DNA of 7,872 bases from VGMA01 sp964655475 (GTDB lineage: Bacteria > Chlamydiota > Chlamydiia > Chlamydiales > VGMA01). The notes below the pieces were generated by a model, which did no database searches, was not told the origin of the DNA, and worked only from the letters and a program-made list of their open reading frames with translations. Where the stretch lies: contig CAZZMO010000029.1 of the NCBI GenBank assembly GCA_964655475.1, positions 1 to 7,872 of the forward strand, read 5' to 3'. The position numbers and the translations under genes are program-made. Shown here one piece after another: positions 1-5,648 of the stretch; position 1 is the stretch's first letter, and the number at the start of each line of letters is the position of its first letter.

Positions 1-1080
1 GCGAAACGTTACCACCTGTTGTCCCCCCACCGGCAAGACTCAAAATCGTGTTGTTCGTATTGTTGAGAGAAAGTGTAACACCTGCCGTATTCGCTAAGCT
101 GACAGCAGAGTTAGCAGAAAAAGATCCTGCACTACCTGCTTGGAGTGTTCCTCCATTAACGGTAGTTGTCCCGCCATAAGTATTGCTTGTTCCACTCAAA
201 ACAAGAGTATTACTACCTGTTTTAGTCAAAGCTCCAGAAGATCCTGTAATTGCACCAGAAAGGGTTCCTGTACCTGTTGTTACATCGACTGTGGCTGTCC
301 CTGAAGCAGCAATCGCAATCGCATTTGATGCACTGATTCCAGAACCCAAAGCCAGGATCGTAGCATCTGCCATCGTGATTGTGCCTGTCCCTAATCCTGT
401 AGCGCTGTTCAATGTGATCTGACCGACATTGAAAGTAGTGCCACCACTATAGTTGCTTGTGCCTGAAAGAGTTAACGTTCCTGCACCCGTTTTAGTGATA
501 CTTCCTGTACCGCTAATCGCCCCTCCATAGGAGGTATTATTGCCATTCCCAAGTGTTAGGACTCCAGAACCAAGTGATACGTTACCACCAGTACTTCCAC
601 CACCTGAAAGGTTTGCGATCGTATTGTTTGTGTTATTTAAGGAGAGAACTGCACCTGATACATCTGCTAAGCTCACTGCAGAGTTAGGAGAAAAAGCTCC
701 AGCCGTACCTGCTTGAAATGTTCCTGCACTAATTGTTGTCGTTCCAGCATATGTATTACTGGTCCCACTCAGAACAAGAGTATTTGCACCTGTCTTTGTC
801 AGAGCACCAGAGGTTCCTGTAATGGCACCTGATAATGTCCCTGTTCCTGTTGCGACGTTGACTGTCGCTGTTCCTGAGTTTGCAATAGCAATCGCGTTCG
901 ACGCACTGATCCCAGATCCAAGAGCAAGGGTCGTATTGTTGGACATCGCAACGGAACCTGATCCTAGCGCTGTGTTATTGTTCACTGTAATTTGACCCGC
1001 AGATAAGGTAGTTCCACCTGTAAAGCTGTTCGCACCTGAAAGAACAAGCGTTCCTGTTCCCGACTTAGTCAAAAGACCGG
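1..1080 (-). repeat. 573-bp (191-aa) higher-order tandem repeat carrying paired beta-strand repeats
   Basis: Landmarks in the surface-protein gene recur at an offset of exactly 573 bases: ACGTTACC at 6 and 579, AACAAGAG at 200 and 773, GCACTGAT at 330 and 903, CCTGAAAGA at 462 and 1035, TTAGT at 492 and 1065. The same offset from 6 to about 497 means no net insertion or deletion. In protein terms the unit is 191 residues and contains two beta-strand motifs (410 and 500, repeated at 601 and 691). Similarity fades beyond about 1080. The copies have diverged by point changes, so this is not a recent duplication. The left copy reaches the window edge, and more copies could follow. Confidence 0.85.
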
Positions 1081-2299
1081 CGCCATCGCTGACAATAGTC
1101 CCTGAAAGGGTAATGCTGGCACCTCCAGCAATCGAAAAAGCTGCTGTTCCCGTTGCTTGAACGAAAATATCAGATCCGCGACCTTGCCCTGCTGTAGCTG
1201 CAGTTCCAGCACCTCCCGCTGTCGTTCCAGCAGCACCTCCTGTAACGCTATTGCCTGAAAAAGCTGTTGCTGTAGCATCATATGTAAATGTGACTGTATT
1301 ACCACTACTAATTGCAACCGCACCTCCAAGACCTGCACCACCACCACCACCAGCCCCAACAACAGAAGGGTTAGCAGATCCACTTCCCCCGTTTCCAGCA
1401 CCATAACCACCTGCTGCACTAGCTGCAACTGAATCTAAAGACGAACCACCACCGCCTCCTCCAAAACCACCAGGTCCACCACCAGCACCAGCTGAAGTTG
1501 AACTTGAATCCCCTTCACCGCCTCCCCCACCACCATAACCTCCGGTACCTCCTAGAGTTCCAGCGCCGTTAGTTCCACCACCACCACCGCCTCCTCCATA
1601 TCTCGTTCCGTTGGAACCGGCAGTTCCTGGAGTTCCGTTATTTCCACCAGCACCTCCTCCGTTAGCTCCTCCCGCTGCTCCCGTACCACTGTTTGAGCTC
1701 CCACCTGTATTTGCTGGTAAAAGACCACCACCACCCGCTCCTCCGTCTCCACCACCTGTTCCCCCTGCTCCACCGACACCACCACCACCACCGCCCCCAA
1801 GAGGAGCCCCTGCTGAAGTTGACCCTCCAGCTCCCCCTACAGCAGCGTTATTGAGAAAAAGGACATTTTGAAAATTAACCCCAATGTCAGCAAATACGGC
1901 ACCCCCGAGACCCGCACCACCTCCACCGGCCCCAGCATTCGCTGAATTTCCTCCGGCGCCTCCTGTAGCAGATCCATTTTGTATAGTCATGTTTGAAATT
2001 GTCGGTGCAGCTGTGTTAGCGATGAATGGTCGTTGAGTTCCCCCTCCAGAAACAATTAGATTCCCGCCAGCAAGAGTTCCATCGATCGTGATCGCAGCAG
2101 ATACGACAATCGGACTTGAGAGTGTAATCGTAGAGTTCGCAGCAAGACCTGTGAAGTTGATCGTATCACCAGTTGTTGCGGCTGCTACAGCGGCACGCAG
2201 CGACCCTGCGCCAGAGTCGTTGGTGTTAGTAACAGTAATGGTTGCTGCCTCTAGAGAAGAGGCAAAAATGAACAAAATAAAGAGGGATTTAATTTTCAT
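1..2299 (-). CDS. Large secreted autotransporter/adhesin-like protein, 5' part only (runs off left edge)
   Basis: Translating the minus strand from ATG at 2299 gives 766 open codons to the window edge, so the C-terminus is missing. Residues 1-18 look like a signal peptide (MKIKSLFILFIFASSLEA, then ATITV). Residues 25-49 (NDSGAGSLRAAV...GDTINF) resemble the start of right-handed beta-helix surface proteins with a SLREA-like motif. Residues about 109-325 are very glycine-rich (GGX and poly-Gly runs), broken once near 140-160 by a normal segment. Four beta-strand repeats of the autotransporter-associated type (core L/I-TK-S/T-G..TL-V/T-LSG....GGTT) begin at 410, 500, 601 and 691. I see no cysteine, and lysines occur only in the signal peptide and once per repeat. 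Such passengers are exported by Sec and displayed by a C-terminal barrel, but no barrel is visible here, so the secretion route is inferred. It lies 54 bp downstream of nadE on the same strand. The SD-like AGGTG (2304-2308) supports this start. The specific function is unknown. Confidence 0.85.
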   Translation of the reverse strand, partial: MKIKSLFILFIFASSLEAATITVTNTNDSGAGSLRAAVAAATTGDTINFTGLAANSTITLSSPIVVSAAITIDGTLAGGNLIVSGGGTQRPFIANTAAPTISNMTIQNGSATGGAGGNSANAGAGGGGAGLGGAVFADIGVNFQNVLFLNNAAVGGAGGSTSAGAPLGGGGGGGVGGAGGTGGGDGGAGGGGLLPANTGGSSNSGTGAAGGANGGGAGGNNGTPGTAGSNGTRYGGGGGGGGTNGAGTLGGTGGYGGGGGGEGDSSSTSAGAGGGPGGFGGGGGGSSLDSVAASAAGGYGAGNGGSGSANPSVVGAGGGGGAGLGGAVAISSGNTVTFTYDATATAFSGNSVTGGAAGTTAGGAGTAATAGQGRGSDIFVQATGTAAFSIAGGASITLSGTIVSDGAGLLTKSGTGTLVLSGANSFTGGTTLSAGQITVNNNTALGSGSVAMSNNTTLALGSGISASNAIAIANSGTATVNVATGTGTLSGAITGTSGALTKTGANTLVLSGTSNTYAGTTTISAGTFQAGTAGAFSPNSAVSLADVSGAVLSLNNTNNTIANLSGGGSTGGNVSLGSGVLTLGNGNNTSYGGAISGTGSITKTGAGTLTLSGTSNYSGGTTFNVGQITLNSATGLGTGTITMADATILALGSGISASNAIAIAASGTATVDVTTGTGTLSGAITGSSGALTKTGSNTLVLSGTSNTYGGTTTVNGGTLQAGSAGSFSANSAVSLANTAGVTLSLNNTNNTILSLAGGGTTGGNVS
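1320..1975 (-). repeat. Low-complexity glycine-coding tract (GGN triplet runs)
   Basis: On the coding (minus) strand this part of the surface-protein gene is dominated by GGT/GGA/GGC codons, including runs of consecutive GGT (plus-strand ACC/CCA runs near 1341-1352, 1576-1587 and 1780-1792). It encodes GGX-type low-complexity sequence, probably a flexible or polyglycine-helical spacer between the N-terminal domain and the beta-strand repeats. The runs are triplets in frame, so slippage would change length without breaking the reading frame. Confidence 0.8.
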
Positions 2300-2322
2300 G
2301 TTGCACCTATAAATTGCAACAT
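2298..2322 (-). promoter_or_regulatory. Hairpin over the start region of the surface-protein gene
   Basis: ATGTTGCA (2298-2305) and TGCAACAT (2315-2322) are perfect 8-base inverted arms around a 9-base loop. In minus-strand RNA the stem includes two bases of the start codon and part of the SD, and AGG sits at the stem/loop edge. It could limit translation of transcripts read through from nadE. Transcripts started from the nearby promoter would lack the distal arm. The structure is seen in the sequence; the regulatory role is inferred. Confidence 0.35.
2304..2308 (-). promoter_or_regulatory. Ribosome binding site of the surface-protein gene
   Basis: The coding strand reads AGGTG four bases before the ATG at 2299. 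This partial Shine-Dalgarno match selects the start codon in front of the signal peptide. Confidence 0.6.
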
Positions 2323-2346
2323 AACAAAAAAATATTTAGTGAGCAA
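2318..2346 (-). promoter_or_regulatory. Candidate sigma-70-type promoter for the surface-protein gene
   Basis: On the minus strand TTGCTC (2346-2341) and TATGTT (2323-2318) are separated by 17 bases, and the spacer contains a T-rich run. Initiation about seven bases later would give a leader of roughly 12 bases before the ATG at 2299. The -35 matches four of six consensus bases and the -10 four of six. This is plausible but not proven; the gene could also be read from the nadE transcript. Confidence 0.4.
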
Positions 2347-2353
2347 AAAAAAA

Positions 2354-4000
2354 TTAATAAACGGTATGACGACCGGTATGATGGAGCGGTTTTCGCCGTC
2401 CAATAGTCAAAGCCCTTCCTGAAATCCGAAGAGCGGGTGGTGACTGGCGCATTTTATGCTCAGCCTTGTAAATTCTTTCGACGATCTCGTAAACAGTGTC
2501 ATAATCAATCTGAAATTGTTTTGAAATGACGTCGATTGGCATTTGACCTTCAATATAGGCCTTCAAGACCGTATCGACGATTTCGTAGGGTGGTAGGCTG
2601 TCTGAATCCTTTTGGTGATGTCTGAGCTCAGCTGAAGGGGGTTTTTCAAAAACACGCTGTGGAATAATTTCTTTTTCCCGGTTAACAAAGCGGCAAAGTT
2701 CATAGACGTCGGTCTTGAGAACATCTCCGATGACGCTGAGAGCTCCACACATATCTCCATAGAGAGTGCAATATCCGAGAGCTAGTTCACTCTTATTCCC
2801 TGTATTGAGGAGAAGGCGTTTGAACTTATTTGCAAAGGCCATGAGGACGACCCCTCTGATCCTTGCCTGAAGATTTTCCTCTGTCACATCAAACTCTTCT
2901 GAAGGAAAGTAACCATGGAGAGAGTCTAAAAAGAGGGTAAAGATCGATTCGATCGGGATGGTCTTGAATTCAATCCCGAGATTCTTTGCAAGCTGCTCCG
3001 CATCTTCTAAACTCTCCTTTGAGGAAAAACGGGTAGGTAGATGGATCCCGAGGACATTTTCTTTACCGAGGGCATCTTTGGCAATTGAAGCGACAAGAGA
3101 AGAGTCGATCCCTCCTGAGAGTCCAACGACCGCTTTTGTCTGATGCGCTTTCGCAAAGTAGTCTGCCACACCGAGACAAAGGGCCCGGTAAACATCCTTT
3201 TGCACCTCTTGATCAAAAGTGCGGGAAGGTTTTTCTTCTTCTGTATCGACGAGGAGCCAATCCTCTTCGAATCCTTTGGCTAAATGGGTGAGGTCTCCCC
3301 TTTTATCGACGTACATCGAGTAGCCATCAAAGATGAGCATCCCGTTCGCTCCCACCTGGCAGGCGTAGGCGACTGGACAACCGAGTGTTTTCGCAGCTGC
3401 TCTACAAACTTCCACTCTCACTTCCCCTTTTTGCGCTTGGAAAGGAGATGCAGTGAGGTTGCATAATATATCGGGGCGGTAAGGGATGAGTTCTCTGACG
3501 GGGTCTCTCACATAGGTCGTGTTGGAGACTTCGGTCGCATTTTGCCACATATCTTCACAGATGACGACAGCGACCCTTTTCCCCTTAATATTCCATACCT
3601 GGACACAGCGACCTTCGGCAAAATAGCGTCTCTCATTAAATACATCGTAGTGGGGAAGGAGTATTTTATCGTAGAAGCCGAGGAGCATCCCATCTGAAAT
3701 GACCGCTGCACTATTATAGAGGAGCTTTTCTTCTCGCATGGGATTTCGGCGGATGGTTCCTACTAAAAGGGCGAGCCCTTTTGAAGCTCTCACGATCTGA
3801 TCAAGGCTTTCTTCCATCACATCGATGAAGCGCTGACTAAAGACGAGGTCTTCAGGGGTGTATCCACAGAGGGTCATTTCAGGAAAGACGATGAGATCGG
3901 CATGCTGCGCACGGGCAATCTCCATGCTCTGCATCACTTTCTTCGTATTCCCTTCGATATCTCCTATCGTGGGATTCAACTGGGCTAATAATACCTTCAT
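2354..4000 (-). CDS. nadE: Glutamine-dependent NAD+ synthetase
   Basis: This gene encodes a 548-residue cytosolic enzyme that catalyses the last step of NAD+ synthesis: deamido-NAD+ plus ATP, with ammonia from glutamine. Residues 1 to about 255 form a nitrilase-type glutaminase with the expected triad: E41 in PEMTLCGYTPEDL, K112 in DKILLPHYDVFNERRYF and C148 in ICEDMW. From about 265 the ATP-pyrophosphatase synthetase domain follows: P-loop-like SGGIDSS at 295-301, ENLQARIRG at 375-383, GNKSELALGY at 401-410, then YGDMCGALSVIGD and KPPSAELR (453-460) with KDSDSLPPYE. Length fits the two-domain bacterial form. I place the start at 4000 because MKVLLAQLNPTIGD is the typical family N-terminus and a GGAAGA lies eight bases upstream. 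An in-frame extension to 4102 would run into the palindrome and match nothing. It is divergent from the transporter gene. No residue looks missing. Confidence 0.96.
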   Translation of the reverse strand: MKVLLAQLNPTIGDIEGNTKKVMQSMEIARAQHADLIVFPEMTLCGYTPEDLVFSQRFIDVMEESLDQIVRASKGLALLVGTIRRNPMREEKLLYNSAAVISDGMLLGFYDKILLPHYDVFNERRYFAEGRCVQVWNIKGKRVAVVICEDMWQNATEVSNTTYVRDPVRELIPYRPDILCNLTASPFQAQKGEVRVEVCRAAAKTLGCPVAYACQVGANGMLIFDGYSMYVDKRGDLTHLAKGFEEDWLLVDTEEEKPSRTFDQEVQKDVYRALCLGVADYFAKAHQTKAVVGLSGGIDSSLVASIAKDALGKENVLGIHLPTRFSSKESLEDAEQLAKNLGIEFKTIPIESIFTLFLDSLHGYFPSEEFDVTEENLQARIRGVVLMAFANKFKRLLLNTGNKSELALGYCTLYGDMCGALSVIGDVLKTDVYELCRFVNREKEIIPQRVFEKPPSAELRHHQKDSDSLPPYEIVDTVLKAYIEGQMPIDVISKQFQIDYDTVYEIVERIYKAEHKMRQSPPALRISGRALTIGRRKPLHHTGRHTVY

Positions 4001-4008
4001 AGCCCCAT

Positions 4009-4042
4009 TCTTCCATAAAAAGAGAATATACCCAAGTGAATT
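4009..4042 (-). promoter_or_regulatory. Candidate promoter core and RBS for nadE
   Basis: On the minus strand AATTCACTTGGGTATA (4042-4027) continues as TATATT (4030-4025), a -10-like hexamer 24 bases before the nadE ATG. An SD-like GGAAGA (4014-4009) lies eight bases before the ATG. No good -35 is seen at the usual spacing; TTGAAT is present but only nine bases from the -10. The motif is shared with the transporter and htpG upstream regions. Confidence 0.4.
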
Positions 4043-4191
4043 CAAAAAGTGGTTCCCGGCGGTGCCAAAACTCTCTCGATTAAAATATCTTAGAAGGGTC
4101 AATATTAACTAATATGGATCCTTCTACGATATTTTAATCCAGAAGGCTTTCGCTACTGCCAGAAACCACTTTTTGAATTCACTTGGGTATA
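4027..4191. repeat. 165-bp imperfect palindrome between divergent genes (MITE-like or symmetric promoter island)
   Basis: The outer 28 bases are perfect inverted repeats (4027-4054 and 4164-4191; outward-reading arm begins AACCACTTTTTGAATTC). Inner arms 4078-4097 and 4120-4139 (GATTAAAATATC...) match at 19 of 20 positions. The segments between (4055-4077 and 4140-4163) match at about 12 of 23, with nine of eleven mismatches being transitions. The 22-base centre holds a smaller perfect palindrome, ATATTA-AC-TAATAT (4102-4115). About 59 of 71 arm positions are symmetric. The ends carry TATA and nothing inside is coding. It resembles a miniature inverted-repeat element, but only one copy is in view. 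It fills most of the 227-bp gap between nadE and the transporter gene. Confidence 0.85.
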
Positions 4192-4193
4192 GA
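4176..4193 (+). promoter_or_regulatory. Candidate promoter core for the transporter gene
   Basis: AATTCACTTGGGTATA (4176-4191) runs into TATAGA (4188-4193), a -10-like hexamer 34 bases before the ATG at 4228. Start of transcription near 4200 would give a leader of about 28 bases. No convincing -35 lies at 16-18 bases spacing. It is the mirror image of the nadE element. Confidence 0.4.
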
Positions 4194-4227
4194 CACAATT
4201 CCCAAGATAAGATATTTTATTGTCCTT

Positions 4228-5610
4228 ATGACGCAACACGCAAGAGAACACTGGACCGGCAAGATCGGTTTCATTTTGGCGACAGCTGGATCTGCTATTG
4301 GACTCGGAAGCCTTTGGCGCTTTCCATACATGGCAGGGGAAAATGGGGGCGGCGCTTTCGTTCTCCTTTATCTACTGTTCACCTTCTTTATCGGCGTACC
4401 TGTATTTATAGGAGAGCTCATCTTGGGGCGAAAAACCCAACGAAGTGCTGTTCTCGCCTATTCTGGAATGAGTGAAAACTCTCAAAATTGGCGGATACTC
4501 GGCTGGCTCAACGTCATTACCTGTTATATTATTCTCTCTTTTTACTGTGTTGTTTCTGGTTGGGCCCTCAGCTATACACTGATGTCTCTCAATCAATTCA
4601 CCATGGGGAAGAATGCTGAAGAGATCCGCACAGTCTTTACCACCCTCTTCTCTTCACCTGGGATCAATGTCTTTTGGCTCTTCCTTTTCCTATTAATTAA
4701 TGTGGGAATCATCCACTGCGGAGTGAGAAAAGGGATTGAGTATTGGTCAAAGATCTTAATGCCGGCGCTATTTTTGATCTTGATAGGACTCTTTTTCTAC
4801 AGCGTGACCTTATCTGGATTCGGAGAAGCGGTCCGCTTTATTTTCCAACCTGACTTTGCCAAGTTGACCCCTTCGGCGATCTTAAACGCCCTTGGGATGG
4901 CCCTATTTACTCTGAGTGTGGGGCTCGGGATCATCATTACTTATGGCAGTTACATGGAGCCCAAAGAGAACATCCCCTACAACGCCTTCTTGATCGCAGC
5001 GATGACCGCTTTTGTGTCGATCATGGCGGCCCTTGTGATCTACCCGATCGTCTTTACCTTCGGCTTCCCAGCAGAAGGAGGCCCCGGACTTGTATTCCAA
5101 ACACTACCGATTCTCTTTTCAAAACTCCCTGCGAGCATCTTGATCTCGACCATCTTCTTCGTCCTCTTGCTCTTTGCAGCCCTCACATCGACCATTTCCT
5201 TACTCGAAGTACTCGTGGCGAACCTCATGGAAACGACGAAACTTTCAAGACAACAAGCGACTTGGATTTCCTCCCTTCTCACCTTTATATTGGGGATTCC
5301 AAGTGCACTCACTGGGTCAAAATCCCTATTCCCTAACTGGGAACAGATCTACGGCAAGAACTTTTTCGACACGATGAACTACATCACAGCGAGCTGGATG
5401 ATGCCCATCGCCGCCCTCTTCTCCACCCTCTTCATTGGCTGGGTTATGAAAAAGAAGATGGTCAAAGAGGAATTCCTCCTCGGCGTCGACTCGATGAAGG
5501 GATTTGTACACATTTGGTTCTTCATGGTCCGCTGGGTCGCTCCTCTGATCATCGTCCTGATCATCCTTCAAGAAACGGGCCTCATTAATATCGAGCGTTT
5601 CATCCGTTAA
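4228..5610 (+). CDS. Neurotransmitter:sodium symporter (NSS/SNF) family transporter, probably for amino acids
   Basis: This gene encodes a 460-residue inner-membrane protein. The family imports amino acids or related amines using the Na+ gradient. TM1 carries the family signature GSAIGLGSLWRFPYMAGENG (21-40). Hydrophobic segments lie near 13-34, 43-63, 90-118, 148-164, 174-194, 216-240, 252-278, 303-333, 345-361, 385-407 and 429-449. That is about eleven, as in the shorter bacterial MhsT/TnaT-like members. TM6 has the unwound-helix-type FTLSVGLGIIITYGSYM. TM8 has AALTS (317-321), matching the Na2-site Ala/Thr/Ser of LeuT. Position 28 is Ser where LeuT has the Na1-site Asn27. Substrate cannot be read from the sequence. 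I chose ATG 4228: the upstream in-frame TTG at 4183 lies inside the palindrome and its 15 codons add nothing family-like. No clear Shine-Dalgarno precedes 4228, which is unusual. htpG follows 38 bases later on the same strand. Confidence 0.93.
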   Translation: MTQHAREHWTGKIGFILATAGSAIGLGSLWRFPYMAGENGGGAFVLLYLLFTFFIGVPVFIGELILGRKTQRSAVLAYSGMSENSQNWRILGWLNVITCYIILSFYCVVSGWALSYTLMSLNQFTMGKNAEEIRTVFTTLFSSPGINVFWLFLFLLINVGIIHCGVRKGIEYWSKILMPALFLILIGLFFYSVTLSGFGEAVRFIFQPDFAKLTPSAILNALGMALFTLSVGLGIIITYGSYMEPKENIPYNAFLIAAMTAFVSIMAALVIYPIVFTFGFPAEGGPGLVFQTLPILFSKLPASILISTIFFVLLLFAALTSTISLLEVLVANLMETTKLSRQQATWISSLLTFILGIPSALTGSKSLFPNWEQIYGKNFFDTMNYITASWMMPIAALFSTLFIGWVMKKKMVKEEFLLGVDSMKGFVHIWFFMVRWVAPLIIVLIILQETGLINIERFIR

Positions 5611-5626
5611 TTCATTTGGGTATAAT
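5609..5626 (+). promoter_or_regulatory. Candidate promoter core for htpG
   Basis: AATTCATTTGGGTATA (5609-5624) differs by one base from the palindrome-end motif and continues into a perfect TATAAT (5621-5626). It lies 22 bases before the htpG ATG and overlaps the TAA of the transporter gene. A weak -35 (TTTCAT, 5598-5603) would sit inside the transporter gene with a 17-base spacer. This suggests htpG can be transcribed independently of the gene before it. Confidence 0.5.
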
Positions 5627-5637
5627 CTCATAACGAT

Positions 5638-5645
5638 AAGGTAGG
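5638..5645 (+). promoter_or_regulatory. Ribosome binding site of htpG
   Basis: AAGGTAGG is a near-match to AAGGAGG and ends three bases before the ATG at 5649. It supports that start, which also gives the family's usual N-terminus. Confidence 0.7.
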
Positions 5646-5648
5646 TTT

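Noticed and set aside
183..422. Plus-strand 79-aa ORF
   Set aside because: Low-complexity Val/Pro/Ala antisense shadow of the beta-strand repeats.
1..1080. Regular repeats as a CRISPR or intergenic tandem array
   Set aside because: The repeats are protein-coding throughout, with a 573-base period divisible by three and no spacer-like segments.
1069..1800. Minus-strand ORFs of 119 and 82 aa inside the adhesin gene
   Set aside because: They are alternative frames of the same repetitive DNA (Val/Leu/Gln-rich shift products). The continuous frame from 2299 explains the region.
1611..1871. Plus-strand proline-rich ORF
   Set aside because: It is the antisense reading of the GGN glycine tract; triplet runs keep it open. 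It has no RBS and lies opposite a well-supported gene.
2324..2353. Two A-runs (T-runs on the minus strand) after nadE as an intrinsic terminator
   Set aside because: No GC-rich stem precedes the T-runs; they look more like AT-rich promoter DNA of the next gene.
4001..4102. 34-codon N-terminal extension of nadE
   Set aside because: The extension runs through the palindrome, has no family similarity, and MKVLLAQLNPTIGD at 4000 is the usual enzyme N-terminus.
4183..4227. TTG start extending the transporter by 15 codons
   Set aside because: It lies within the palindrome arm and overlaps the putative -10; the ATG at 4228 is a more typical family start.
4173..4475. Plus-strand 100-aa ORF overlapping the transporter start
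   Set aside because: Out-of-frame shadow of the transporter TM1-TM2 coding region with no recognisable domain.
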